A DNA stretch of 64,000 nt from Desulfovibrio sp. Huiquan2017 (GTDB lineage Bacteria; Desulfobacterota; Desulfovibrionia; Desulfovibrionales; Desulfovibrionaceae): positions 178,947 through 242,946 of the forward strand of contig NZ_JAFMPN010000003.1 of NCBI RefSeq assembly GCF_017351175.1. Direction: 5' to 3'. Positions 46,219 through 55,580 of this stretch are shown here, in pieces (positions within the stretch are counted from its first letter, which is position 1; each line of letters begins with the position of its first letter). The translations under genes and the position numbers were made by a program. The notes beneath the pieces were generated by a model. It was not told the DNA's origin, did no database searches, and was given only the letters and a program-made list of their open reading frames with translations.

Positions 46219-47754
46219 ATGCGAGAACTCGGATCGTTCATACGACAAAAACGGGAGGCTCTTCTCAAGGAAGATCGCTCCTATTCTCAATTGCAGGTCA
46301 GCCAGCGCATCGGCATTGAGCAGTCTTATCTGAGCAAACTCGAACGGGGCGTCGTCACCCAGCTTTCCGAGGAAAAGATCGTGGCCTTGGCAGAGGACCT
46401 CGGCGAAGACCCCGATTACCTGCTTGCGCTTGGCGGCAAGGTCTCCGACGACGTCCTGACGATCATCAGGCAGCGACCGCTGCTCTTCTCCCGGCTCGTC
46501 CGGGACATGAAGCACATGCCCAAGGATGTGATCGAGGCGGATCACGATTTCAAGCAACGGCAATCGCGGATGGAGCGGCTCTACGATTCGGCTTCCATCG
46601 GCTACTTCCACCTTGAGGACGGGCCCGGGAACTCAGCCTGGTCGTCACTTACGCCGAAGATCCTCCACCTCCCGCCCGACGCCGTCCCCGGCCTGAAGGC
46701 CATTAAAAATGCCCTCGCCCCGGAGAGTCGGGCCCAGTTTTCCGCCCTGGAAAGGGACTCACGCCTCAAACTGGCTCCCTATCATTGCGAATTGCGTCTT
46801 AACACGGATGAAGACTCGCCCCGCTACGTGCGGATCTGGGGCGAATACGACGCCCTGTCCGACAACCATGTGGTGCGGTTGGGCCTGATACAGGACATTA
46901 CCCGCGAGGTCGAGGCCAGGGAGGAATTACGGCAGGCGCACCAGGCGCTGAACGGAACCGTGGAGAAGCAAAACCGCCAGGTCGCCCAGGGCATCGAGGA
47001 GCTCAAACAGGAGATCGCCGCCAGAAAGCGCCTCGAAGGGGAATTACGGGCCGTCAACGAACGGATTGCCCGGCAGAAGGATCTGCAGCGGGAATATTTG
47101 CGGCAAAACGCGTATGAACTGCGTTCGCAAATCAACGCCCTGGTCACCGAGAGGCGGAACCGGCAGGACGAGGCCTTGTCCTGTACCATCAGCGGGATTT
47201 CCGCCATCATCAATAACATGAACGATTTTTTCAATATCGGCGAGGGGCTATCCCCGCTGGTCGAGGACTTCGACCCCAAGGCCGTATTCGAGGGAATCGT
47301 ATCGGACGTGTCCCGCGCCCACGCGGCTGCGGACGTGGTCCTGCAAGCAACCTTCTCCCCCCGCCTGCCCGGCCGGGTCATCGGCGATCCGCAGCGGATG
47401 CAGCAGATCACGCATTCGATTTCGAGCTTCCTGTTGCGGGTGACCCCCTGGGGCGTGATACAACTCGCCCTGGACTATCTGCCGGACCAGCGCCTTCTCA
47501 GCCTCGTCATCTCCAGCCAGGCTGCCACCGTGGACATCACGGAAGACTGCTTCCACCCGGGCAAAGGGGCCTCGGCTTGGCAAATTTCCACTGTCGGGCC
47601 CATCGTCAAGGCCCTTCGGGGCAGCATGGTCATCGACCGCACCCCCAGCAACGGGAGTCACGATACATGTCAAACAACTTATTGCTATCCATCCGCAACC
47701 TCGATGTCCGCTACACTTCGGACAACGGCATGGTACAGGCGGTTTCCGGCCTGA
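46219..47754 (+). CDS. XRE-family regulator fused to a degenerate kinase-like core
   Basis: About 511 residues from ATG 46219. The N-terminal HTH_3 domain (about 1-70) reads REL-GSFIRQKREALL and later IEQSYLSKLERG. It is followed by a PAS-like segment (about 110-225), a long coiled coil (about 230-305), and a HisKA/HATPase-like region. That region lacks the catalytic motifs: no phosphoacceptor His, no N-box Asn and no DxG motif can be recognised. An alternative ATG at 46174 would lie 8 nt after the operator. The 46219 start has no Shine-Dalgarno and follows a TATAAA patch, so a leaderless message is possible. It overlaps the next gene by 88 nt. Confidence 0.7.
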   Translation: MRELGSFIRQKREALLKEDRSYSQLQVSQRIGIEQSYLSKLERGVVTQLSEEKIVALAEDLGEDPDYLLALGGKVSDDVLTIIRQRPLLFSRLVRDMKHMPKDVIEADHDFKQRQSRMERLYDSASIGYFHLEDGPGNSAWSSLTPKILHLPPDAVPGLKAIKNALAPESRAQFSALERDSRLKLAPYHCELRLNTDEDSPRYVRIWGEYDALSDNHVVRLGLIQDITREVEAREELRQAHQALNGTVEKQNRQVAQGIEELKQEIAARKRLEGELRAVNERIARQKDLQREYLRQNAYELRSQINALVTERRNRQDEALSCTISGISAIINNMNDFFNIGEGLSPLVEDFDPKAVFEGIVSDVSRAHAAADVVLQATFSPRLPGRVIGDPQRMQQITHSISSFLLRVTPWGVIQLALDYLPDQRLLSLVISSQAATVDITEDCFHPGKGASAWQISTVGPIVKALRGSMVIDRTPSNGSHDTCQTTYCYPSATSMSATLRTTAWYRRFPA

Positions 47755-48641
47755 ACCTCGATGTCGAGGAGGGCCAGACCCTCGGCCTGGTGGGAGAAAC
47801 CGGGGCGGGAAAGACCACCATGGCCATGTCGGTCATGCGCCTCATCGCCTCACCCCCCGGCAAGATCACCGGTGGCGAAATAGTATTCGAGGGCAAGGAT
47901 CTGCTCAAAGCGTCCGATTCTGTCATGCGCAAAGTGCGCGGCGGCAAAATCGCCATGATCTTCCAGGACCCGATGACCTCCCTGAACCCGATCATGCCCG
48001 TGGACGAGCAGGTGGCGGAAATGATCGCCCTACACAACAGCGTCTCCAAACCGGAATCCCTCAAGCGGGCGCTGGCCATGCTCGAAACGGTCGGCATCCA
48101 GCCCGACCGGGCCGGAGAATACCCGCACCAGTTCAGCGGCGGCATGAAGCAGCGCGTGGTCATCGCCATCGCCCTGGCCTGCAACCCGGCCCTGCTCATC
48201 GCCGACGAGCCGACCACCGCCCTGGATGTGACCATTCAGGCCCAGGTTCTCGAACTGATGAAGAACCTCAAAAAGCAGTTCAACACAGCCATGATCATGA
48301 TCACGCACGATCTCGGCATCGTGGCCGAAACCTGCGACCACGTGGCCATCATGTACGCGGGCCGCGTCGTCGAACAGGCCGACACCATCTCGCTCTACGC
48401 CGACCCGAGGCATCCCTACACCAAGGGGCTCTTCGCCTCCATCCCCAACGTCGAGGAGGAGAGGGAGTCCCTGGCCGTCATCCCCGGGCTCCCGCCCGAG
48501 CCGACCGACATGCCGCCCGGCTGCCCCTTCCACCCGCGCTGTTCCCACGCCATGGAGCGCTGCAAAGTGGAAACGCCCGCCCCGGTGACCGTGAGCGGCG
48601 GGCACATGGTCGCCTGTTTTCTGGAAGGAGGTGCCGCATGA
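47667..48641 (+). CDS. Peptide/oligopeptide ABC transporter ATP-binding protein, DppD-like
   Basis: A 324-residue ATPase with Walker A GETGAGKTT, signature FSGGMKQR, Walker B LLIADEPTTALDV and a C-terminal Cys-rich tail (GCPFHPRCSHAMERC) of the Opp/Dpp type. ATG 47667 follows GGGAG and lies inside the end of the XRE gene. It overlaps its partner by 4 nt. No binding protein or permease is adjacent, so the membrane components must be encoded elsewhere or lost. Confidence 0.88.
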   Translation: MSNNLLLSIRNLDVRYTSDNGMVQAVSGLNLDVEEGQTLGLVGETGAGKTTMAMSVMRLIASPPGKITGGEIVFEGKDLLKASDSVMRKVRGGKIAMIFQDPMTSLNPIMPVDEQVAEMIALHNSVSKPESLKRALAMLETVGIQPDRAGEYPHQFSGGMKQRVVIAIALACNPALLIADEPTTALDVTIQAQVLELMKNLKKQFNTAMIMITHDLGIVAETCDHVAIMYAGRVVEQADTISLYADPRHPYTKGLFASIPNVEEERESLAVIPGLPPEPTDMPPGCPFHPRCSHAMERCKVETPAPVTVSGGHMVACFLEGGAA

Positions 48642-49609
48642 GCGAGCCATTCGTACAGGTCAAGAACCTGAAAAAATACTTCGAGACGCGCAAGGGACCG
48701 CTGCACGCGGTGGACGACGTCTCCTTTGACATCGAAAAGGGTGAGACCCTGGGGCTCGTGGGTGAATCCGGCTGTGGCAAATCCACCACCGGGCGCGCCG
48801 CCATCCGACTTCTGGAGCCCTCCGGCGGCCAGGTCATCATCGACGGCCAGGACATCCTGCTCCCCTCCCGGCGGGAGGTGAAGGCGCTGCGCTCCAAAAT
48901 GCAGATGGTCTTCCAGGCCCCCTATTCAAGCCTCAATCCGAGGCTGTGCGTGGCCGACCTTATCGCCGAGCCCCTCGACGTGAAGAACATCGGCTCCTCC
49001 GCCGAGCGCGCCAAGCGCGTCCGAGAACTCTCGGACATCGTCGGCCTGAGCAAAAGCCTCGAAAACGCCTACCCGCATGAACTGGACGGCGGACGACGGC
49101 AGCGAGTCGGCATCGCCCGGGCGCTGGCCCTGAACCCCGAATTCATCGTCCTGGACGAGCCGGTTTCGGCCCTGGACGTCTGCATCCAGGCGCAGGTGCT
49201 CAACCTGCTGGACACCCTGCAAAAGGAAATGGGGCTGACCTACCTGTTCATCTCCCACGACCTTTCGGTGGTCCATCACGTCTCGGACCGCATCGCGGTC
49301 ATGTACCTGGGCCGCATCGTGGAACTGGCCGACTACAAGACCATCTTCGCCAACCCGCTGCACGCCTATACCAAGGCGCTGCTCTCGGCCATCACCGTGC
49401 CGAATCCGAACCTGGTCCACAACCGCATCATCCTGGAAGGCGACGTGCCGAGCCCCATCAATCCGCCCGCCGGATGCCGCTTCGCGGGCCGCTGCTACTT
49501 CGACAAGATTGATGCCTGCACCTGTGAAACGCCGGGGCTCAAGGAAGTGGGCCCGAACCATTTCGTGGCCTGTCACATCGTCGCCCGGGAAATGGCCCGG
49601 ACGGCCTAG
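48638..49609 (+). CDS. Peptide/oligopeptide ABC transporter ATP-binding protein, DppF-like
   Basis: A 323-residue ATPase. Walker A is GESGCGKST, the signature reads LDGGRRQR where most have LSGGQRQR, and Walker B is IVLDEPVSALD. A Cys tail (CRFAGRCYFDKIDACTC) completes it. The Asp in the signature occurs in some DppF-type proteins, so it need not be disabling. It is coupled to the preceding ATPase and followed by pepT, supporting peptide uptake. Confidence 0.88.
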   Translation: MSEPFVQVKNLKKYFETRKGPLHAVDDVSFDIEKGETLGLVGESGCGKSTTGRAAIRLLEPSGGQVIIDGQDILLPSRREVKALRSKMQMVFQAPYSSLNPRLCVADLIAEPLDVKNIGSSAERAKRVRELSDIVGLSKSLENAYPHELDGGRRQRVGIARALALNPEFIVLDEPVSALDVCIQAQVLNLLDTLQKEMGLTYLFISHDLSVVHHVSDRIAVMYLGRIVELADYKTIFANPLHAYTKALLSAITVPNPNLVHNRIILEGDVPSPINPPAGCRFAGRCYFDKIDACTCETPGLKEVGPNHFVACHIVAREMARTA

Positions 49610-49651
49610 AAAAAAACAATCCCGGACCGACTGCATCACAAGGAGCAAGGC

Positions 49652-50908
49652 ATGTCCGAATCAAGAATAGGCATATTGGAACAGCGGTTTGTCCGCTACT
49701 GCAAGGTGGATACGCAAAGCGATCCCAACTCTCCCGCCACCCCCAGCACCGCCTGTCAGCTCGACCTGTCCCGGATGCTCGTCGGCGAGTTGAAGGACCT
49801 GGGCATCGACGACGCGGAGCTCACGGACTACGGCGTGGTCTTCGGCACCCTCAAGAGCAACGTGCCGGACGGAAAGGTTCCGACCATCGCCTTCGTGGCC
49901 CACGTGGACACCGCCCCGTCCTTCTATGCCGAGGGCGTGGTCCCGCTGGTCCATCGCAACTGGGACGGCAACCCCATCGTCCTGCCCGACGACCCGGCCG
50001 TGGTCATCGACCCGGTCATGCAGCCGTACTTGAAGAGCAAGAAGGGCGACACCATCGTCACCGCCAGCGGCACCACGCTGCTGGGCGCCGACGACAAGGC
50101 GGGCATCGCCATCATCATGGGGCTCATCGACCATTTGAAGGCCCACCCCGAGATTCCCCGGGGTGATATCCGCGTCTGCTTCACCCCGGACGAGGAAATC
50201 GGGCGAGGCGTGAGCGACGCCATGGTTCGGGACCTCAAGGCCGACTTCGCCTACACCCTGGACGGGGAAAACCCCGGCGATCTCGTGGCCGAGACCTTCT
50301 CCGCCGACAGGGCCGTCATCAACATCAAGGGCGTCTCCATCCACACCTGCTGCGCCAAGGGGCGACTGGTCAACGCGCTCTACCTGGCGTCCAAGATCGT
50401 CCACCTGCTGCCCAAGGACCATCTCAGCCCCGAATCCACCGAGGGTCGCCAGGGCTTCATCTTCATGGAGGGCATCACCGGCAACGCCGCCGAAGCCGAC
50501 ATGATCCTGAACCTGCGCGATTTCGAGATGGACGGGCTCAAGGCCCAGGCCGAACTGCTCGAAACCATCTGCGCCACGGTCAACCGAACCGAACCAAGGG
50601 CGCGCATCACCTGCACGGTGACCCCGCAGTACCGGAATATGCGCTACTGGCTGAAGGATGATCCACGTCCGGTAGACCTGGCCAAACGGGCCTATGCGGA
50701 CGAGGGAATGGCGCCCAACATGCTCGCCTTCCGAGGCGGCACCGACGGGTCCATCATGACCGAAAAAGGCATCCCGACCCCCAACATATTCTGCGGCATG
50801 CAGGCCCCCCACGGGCCCATGGAATGGGTCAGCCTCCAGGACATGGACAAGGCCCTGCTGATCTGCGCCCGCGTGGTCCGTTACTGGGCCGACGGCGCCG
50901 GGGCCTGA
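49652..50908 (+). CDS. pepT: Peptidase T (tripeptide aminopeptidase)
   Basis: Zinc M20 peptidase that removes the N-terminal residue from tripeptides in the cytoplasm. The 418-residue protein shows AHVDTAP with H84/D86, GADDKAGIA with the bridging Asp, and TPDEEIGRG with the catalytic Glu. Length matches E. coli PepT (408). It starts after AAGGAG. Its position directly after two peptide-transport ATPase genes indicates a shared role in using imported peptides. A strong terminator follows. Confidence 0.94.
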   Translation: MSESRIGILEQRFVRYCKVDTQSDPNSPATPSTACQLDLSRMLVGELKDLGIDDAELTDYGVVFGTLKSNVPDGKVPTIAFVAHVDTAPSFYAEGVVPLVHRNWDGNPIVLPDDPAVVIDPVMQPYLKSKKGDTIVTASGTTLLGADDKAGIAIIMGLIDHLKAHPEIPRGDIRVCFTPDEEIGRGVSDAMVRDLKADFAYTLDGENPGDLVAETFSADRAVINIKGVSIHTCCAKGRLVNALYLASKIVHLLPKDHLSPESTEGRQGFIFMEGITGNAAEADMILNLRDFEMDGLKAQAELLETICATVNRTEPRARITCTVTPQYRNMRYWLKDDPRPVDLAKRAYADEGMAPNMLAFRGGTDGSIMTEKGIPTPNIFCGMQAPHGPMEWVSLQDMDKALLICARVVRYWADGAGA

Positions 50909-50943
50909 TCGCGAAGTTTCGGCAATCACACATCGCCCACGCA

Positions 50944-50980
50944 AAAGGCCTGGAAGGAAATCCTTCCAGGCCTTTACTTT
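50944..50980 (+). terminator. Terminator of the dpp-pepT unit
   Basis: A 14-bp perfect stem (aaaggcctggaagg at 50944-50957 with its complement at 50962-50975) has a 4-nt loop. The same hairpin family occurs at 12542, 62911 and 63822. Confidence 0.85.
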
Positions 50981-51144
50981 GCCCAATGAAATTAAAGGGA
51001 AACCAGGCCCGCGCCCCCGTGGACGCCAGGAGAGTACCTGCGAAAGGCCCGGCCACCGGCCAATTCCGATTCATGGCGCTATGGCATCCGCGGCCAGCCC
51101 TTCCGGGGCTCTCGGCGGCTGAATCCAGGCAAGAACAGCAACGA

Positions 51145-52983
51145 TCATAAGGAGACGGGAGAGAGCCTTCGGGCCCCGTCCGCCCAGGTCCAGGCGGAAT
51201 TCGGCTTGCCGAACGAGCGGTTCACATCCCGCATATTGAACGGCATCCCATAAAAACGGGCATAGAACTCCGTTGCTTCCTTGAAGATATCAAAGGGGCG
51301 CTCGCCGCCCCGGTGCATTTCATTGGCGATGTTCATCAGCCCCAATATCCACTTGGGACAGCCGAAGTCGCTGCTCGGAATCGGCGCGGTATGGATGCGC
51401 CTGTTCCGCACCGCGTCTATATCGAGGCCTTTCTCCACGCACTCCTGATAGAAGTCCTCCGGCGAGTTGGATATGAACGCAGAAATAAAGATGATTTCCG
51501 GGTTCAGTTCCTCAAGCACATTCAGGGGAATGCTCTCGCCAGGGCGGCCGCGGACCGAGATCTCCCGGTTGACGCTGATGCCGTTGCATATTTCCACCAG
51601 GCCGTTTTCAAACCGCTCGCCTTTTATACAGAATTGCGGCTTGCCCATCGCATAATAGACTCTGGGCCGGGTATCCCGCTTCCGACACACGGACCGGACC
51701 ACCTCCGTTTTCGCCGCCAGATAGTCCGCCAGGATATTGGCCGAATCCTCGCGATGCACCAGCCCGCCGAAGAATCGTATCATTTGAACATACGTCTCCA
51801 CCCGTTGAATGTCGTGATGCAGGTCGTGCATCTTGCCGTTGCACAGCAGATACTCCCAGACCTTGACGACCTCGGCCTTGTCCTCAACGCCTATGGCGAT
51901 CAGGATGGATTCAACGATTTCAAGGGCGCGCGTAAAGGGATATCCCCCCTGAAAATCCTTTTCCCGAAAGTCGCTGACGTGGACCGCGCCGCGCACATCC
52001 AGGGGCTGACCGCACTGAGGACAGGCTATGCCCTCCTTCCGGGGCCAGACGCTTTCTTGCAGCCGCGCCCCCATAGGCCCGTAAAAATCCCGGCTGAAGA
52101 CCGTCTCGCCGCAAGAGGGACATATGGTGTCCAATTCCTGCGTCCCCGGCGAGTTGAAAACGTAAACATGGGGCAGATGCGCACGCATCAACCGGCTGAG
52201 CGCCTCCGTCTCCCGAATCAACGGCTCCTGTCCCGGATCGGCCCCTTCCAAGGGGATGAAACGCATCACCTGCAAAGGAATGCCCGGCGAGATATCCCTA
52301 ATGACGGTACACAACTCCAACAATTCCTCGGAATTGTCCTTCTTGTGAATGCAGGCGAGCTCAATGTGGACACCGCCCCGGTGGAGCATGCCGATATTTC
52401 TCAACACGGGCGCGACGCCCTTGAATCCCGCACAGGCGCGATACAGTTCGTCCGAAAGACCTTTGATCCCGATATTGATGAAATCCAGGACCGGAAGCAG
52501 CTTGTTGACGGATTCCTCGGAGAAATATCCGTTCGAAGAGCACCCGACGTAGAGGCCTTTTTCCTTGGCCAATTCCGCGACGGCGAGAAACGTATCGAAC
52601 GCGGCAAGCGGATCGTTCATCAAAAAGGCAATGCCCAGGCACTCGCACTGGATGGCCTTTTCAACGATCTGCCTGGGAGTAAGCTCTTGCAGCGCCTTGC
52701 TCTTGGGGTTCATTTCCCGCACGATCACCGTGGAAATACACCCGGGGCAGTCAAAATTGCAGCCCACGGTGCTGACTTGGAGAAACCGTCCTCCCGGGTG
52801 GAAATGCAGCATGGGCATGGTCTCTATCCGTATGGGGCATGCCATGATATATCTGTTCGGGAACAACTCCGAGACAACCCCGTCCCTGTTCCCATAACGA
52901 CCGCAACGGCCGATGCCGCCCGCCGGGATCGGGCAGGCGTTTTCGCAAATTCCGCACTGTTGAACGGAAGAGTCGCCGGCCAT
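51145..52983 (-). CDS. Radical SAM enzyme (PflA/AmmeMemoRadiSam-like) fused to a binding-protein C-lobe
   Basis: A 612-residue cytoplasmic protein with no signal peptide. Residues 1-35 have the N-terminal Cys group of AmmeMemoRadiSam enzymes (C10, C13, C17, C27). The radical SAM site is C75-x3-C79-x2-C82 (VGCNFDCPGC), followed by the SAM pattern near GCSSNGYFSEE (148-158) and DFINIGIKGLSDE (167-179). A zinc-ribbon-like set C288, C291, C321, C324 follows. Residues about 414-560 resemble the C-lobe of the binding protein encoded at 55577-56620: VYYAxG, LEELNPEIIFIS versus LETVIAYQPEVIFVE, AVRNRRIHTAPIP versus AVKNHRVYLIPRTP, and WILGLMNIA. A GGAGG site precedes ATG 52983. Substrate is unknown. 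Confidence 0.85.
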   Translation of the reverse strand: MAGDSSVQQCGICENACPIPAGGIGRCGRYGNRDGVVSELFPNRYIMACPIRIETMPMLHFHPGGRFLQVSTVGCNFDCPGCISTVIVREMNPKSKALQELTPRQIVEKAIQCECLGIAFLMNDPLAAFDTFLAVAELAKEKGLYVGCSSNGYFSEESVNKLLPVLDFINIGIKGLSDELYRACAGFKGVAPVLRNIGMLHRGGVHIELACIHKKDNSEELLELCTVIRDISPGIPLQVMRFIPLEGADPGQEPLIRETEALSRLMRAHLPHVYVFNSPGTQELDTICPSCGETVFSRDFYGPMGARLQESVWPRKEGIACPQCGQPLDVRGAVHVSDFREKDFQGGYPFTRALEIVESILIAIGVEDKAEVVKVWEYLLCNGKMHDLHHDIQRVETYVQMIRFFGGLVHREDSANILADYLAAKTEVVRSVCRKRDTRPRVYYAMGKPQFCIKGERFENGLVEICNGISVNREISVRGRPGESIPLNVLEELNPEIIFISAFISNSPEDFYQECVEKGLDIDAVRNRRIHTAPIPSSDFGCPKWILGLMNIANEMHRGGERPFDIFKEATEFYARFYGMPFNMRDVNRSFGKPNSAWTWADGARRLSPVSL

Positions 52984-52985
52984 TT

Positions 52986-53615
52986 CTACTCCCTCCCCGG
53001 CTTGCTGATTTCGACCCAGGTGCCGTAATCGTCATCGGCGATGTGGTATGTGCCGACGGCCGCTTGCCGCAAAGCCTCCGCGACAAGATCGCCTTTCTTC
53101 CAGCGGGTCCGATCCGCCAGGACTTCCGGGGACCAGACCGGACGCATCGCCTTGACGTCCGCAAGGGTTTGGAGATGGCTGAACCCGCAACCCACCATCG
53201 CCTGGCCACCGGGAGTGAGCACGCGAAATATTTCCCTGAAGGCGGACGCGAGGTCCTTCCAGAACGGAATCGACCCCCGGCTGAGGATCAGATCGGCGCT
53301 CCCATCGGGCATGGGCAGCTTTTCCACCGGAGCGGTCACCAACCGGATGCGGCCGTCGGGAACGCCATGCCTGGCGCAGTTCTCCCCGGCCATCTCTATG
53401 GCTTCCGGTTCGGCATCCAGGGCGATGATCTCCAGATCCGAGATCTTCGACAATTCAATGGCGAGCGCGGCGCTTCCCGTTCCGATATCGAGGCACGTCC
53501 CTTCGGTCAGCCCATATTTGTCGATGATCTCGCGGGCCAACAACGGATACATCGCGGCGAAACGATGGTCCTTGGTGTACCTGTAAAAAGACTTGTCCTT
53601 TTCCGGTATGGGCAT
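52986..53615 (-). CDS. Class I SAM-dependent methyltransferase in the radical SAM operon
   Basis: A 209-residue cytoplasmic methyltransferase. Motif I is CLDIGTGSAALAIEL (about 41-55), motif II ALDAEPEA, and RGSIPFWKDL occurs near the acceptor loop. The start at 53615 follows GGAGGA. Its stop is 2 nt before the start of the radical SAM gene, so the two are coupled. The substrate is unknown; context suggests it acts on the compound imported by the ABC system or on its metal-cofactor product. No corrinoid or tetrapyrrole-specific motif was recognised. Confidence 0.85.
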   Translation of the reverse strand: MPIPEKDKSFYRYTKDHRFAAMYPLLAREIIDKYGLTEGTCLDIGTGSAALAIELSKISDLEIIALDAEPEAIEMAGENCARHGVPDGRIRLVTAPVEKLPMPDGSADLILSRGSIPFWKDLASAFREIFRVLTPGGQAMVGCGFSHLQTLADVKAMRPVWSPEVLADRTRWKKGDLVAEALRQAAVGTYHIADDDYGTWVEISKPGRE

Positions 53616-53666
53616 GATCCATTTTCCTCCTTGCCGGGGCGGCGGTCTGGTTTTCGAAAGGCTCGA

Positions 53667-54512
53667 TCACGATACGAGGGGCGACGGGGCGGGCCGGGAC
53701 CGGTCCACCGCATCGGACGACGACGCGGAAAGTCTCGCGTAAATCACCCCGGGAACGCAGATCCTGAAATTATCGGCATATGGCAGCACAAAGACCCTTG
53801 CGCCGTAAAGTTCATACAGGCTTTCCCGCGTGATGACGTCGCCGGGCAGACCGTCGCTGTGGACCACGCCGTTCTTGAGCATGATCACATGATCGGAAAC
53901 CCAAAGGGCATGGTCCGGGAAATGCGTGGATTTGACGAAGGTATAGCCCTCGCCGCACAATTCGTGAAGTTGCTCCAACAGTTTGAGCTGATTGCCGTAA
54001 TCAAGCCCGTTGAGTGGTTCATCCAGGATGAGGACCCGGGCCCCCTGGGCCAGGGCGCGGGCGATGAGAGTCAGTTGCCTTTCCCCGCCGCTGATCCGAG
54101 TGTATGATTTATCCCGCAAATGGAGAATCCCGGTCTTCTCCAGGGCGTCCAGTGCCTCTTCCTCGTCCTTTTTTGAGAATCGGCTGAAAAAGCCCTTGTG
54201 GGGCATTCTGCCCATCATGACCACCTCCATCACCGAATAGGAGAAAGAGGCCCTGTGCATCTGGGGAACATACGCCACCTGCCGGGCAAGGCGCTTTCTC
54301 CCTATCTGAGCGATATCCGCATCGTTCAGCAATACCCGCCCCGTTTGCGGTGCGAAAATACCGAGAAGGACCTTGAGCAACGTGGTCTTGCCGCATCCGT
54401 TGGGGCCGAGAACGGACACCAGCTCTCCTTTGGCGACGCTGAAGGAGACATCGTTCAGGACAGGGGTGTCGGCATAAGCAAACCCGATATTTTCCACGCG
54501 CAACACCGCCAT
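53667..54512 (-). CDS. Iron-complex/cobalamin-type ABC transporter ATP-binding protein
   Basis: A 281-residue FecE/BtuD-like ATPase. Walker A is GPNGCGKTT (about 36-44), the signature ISGGERQL, Walker B VLILDEPLNGLD and the switch His is in KSTHFPDH. The last ~40 residues extend beyond the family core (RICVPGVIYARLSASSSD). It abuts the permease gene. The FecE/BtuD class handles iron siderophores, haem, B12 or nickel chelates, so ligand cannot be assigned. Confidence 0.9.
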   Translation of the reverse strand: MAVLRVENIGFAYADTPVLNDVSFSVAKGELVSVLGPNGCGKTTLLKVLLGIFAPQTGRVLLNDADIAQIGRKRLARQVAYVPQMHRASFSYSVMEVVMMGRMPHKGFFSRFSKKDEEEALDALEKTGILHLRDKSYTRISGGERQLTLIARALAQGARVLILDEPLNGLDYGNQLKLLEQLHELCGEGYTFVKSTHFPDHALWVSDHVIMLKNGVVHSDGLPGDVITRESLYELYGARVFVLPYADNFRICVPGVIYARLSASSSDAVDRSRPAPSPLVS

Positions 54513-55580
54513 CTACTTCCATCCCTGTTTCGCGTTGCCCATAATGATGGAGAAAAACGGTATCCCGACGAGCGATGTGATGATCCCCAACGGGATTTCC
54601 ACATTCAGCAAAAGCCGCGAAATATCATCGACGAGCACGAGGTAGATGGCCCCGACAAGGGTCGTCGTCGGGAGCAGGATGGAATTGTTGGGACCCACCA
54701 GCATTCTGCCGATGTGCGGGATCACCAGCCCCACCCAACCGATCAATCCGCCGATCGCGACGGTGAGCGCGCTGATTACGGTGGCGACGAAGATGAGGCA
54801 CAACCGGACCACCCTGACATTGATCCCCAGCGTCTTGGCTTCCTCGTCGCCCATACTGAGCGCGTTGAGGTACCGGGACATGCTCAAGATGCACGCTATT
54901 CCGACGAGAATCGGCAAGGCGGTGCAGGCGACCGTCTCCGTATCGACCAGAGAGAGGCCGCCCATGAGCCAATAGACGATGGCGGGCAATTGATCCGTGG
55001 GATCCGCCGTGTATTTGACGACCGAAAGCAGCGACGTGAACAGGGAACCGCTTATTATCCCCCCGAGAATAAGCACCGTCAGCTTGTCGCCATTGTAGAT
55101 TCGGGCCAGGAAGACCGCCAGGCTCACGGCCAGGAGACCGCCGCCGAAACTCAGCAGTTGAACTTCATACCAGGAGTTGCCGATCAACATGCCGAGCGCG
55201 GCACCAAATGAAGCTCCGGGCAATACCCCGAGAATCCCCGGGGCAACCAGGGGGTTGACGAACATGGACTGGAAGGCCGCCCCGGAAAGGGACAGGGCCG
55301 CTCCGATCACCGCCGCGGCGATCAGCCGCGGAGCACGGATATCAAAAAGGACATTGACCACCAGCTGGAGATGGCTCGGATACGGAGTCCCGTTCGGGAA
55401 AAGACCATGCCGAAGGACCAGTCCTATTTCCCGCAGGGAGATGGGATACTTCCCCAATGTCAGGGATACGGCCAGGCAGAGGACAAGGCCGAACGTCAAC
55501 CCGGCCAGCAACAGGGACCGGCTCCTCCAGCCGCGAAAAAAATACGCTCTCGTCTTGGCGAAAGGTCGAAGCCGTCTCAT
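54513..55580 (-). CDS. Iron-complex/cobalamin-type ABC transporter permease (FecCD family)
   Basis: A 355-residue inner-membrane protein with about ten helices. FecCD family motifs are RAPRLIAAAVIGAALSLSGAAFQSMFVNPLVAPGILGV near residues 85-123 (written here in parts) and GLIGWVGLVIPHIGRMLVGPN, the segment that docks with the ATPase. It starts at 55580, overlapping the binding-protein gene by 4 nt. Only one permease gene is present, so it is presumably a homodimer as in BtuC. Confidence 0.93.
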   Translation of the reverse strand: MRRLRPFAKTRAYFFRGWRSRSLLLAGLTFGLVLCLAVSLTLGKYPISLREIGLVLRHGLFPNGTPYPSHLQLVVNVLFDIRAPRLIAAAVIGAALSLSGAAFQSMFVNPLVAPGILGVLPGASFGAALGMLIGNSWYEVQLLSFGGGLLAVSLAVFLARIYNGDKLTVLILGGIISGSLFTSLLSVVKYTADPTDQLPAIVYWLMGGLSLVDTETVACTALPILVGIACILSMSRYLNALSMGDEEAKTLGINVRVVRLCLIFVATVISALTVAIGGLIGWVGLVIPHIGRMLVGPNNSILLPTTTLVGAIYLVLVDDISRLLLNVEIPLGIITSLVGIPFFSIIMGNAKQGWK

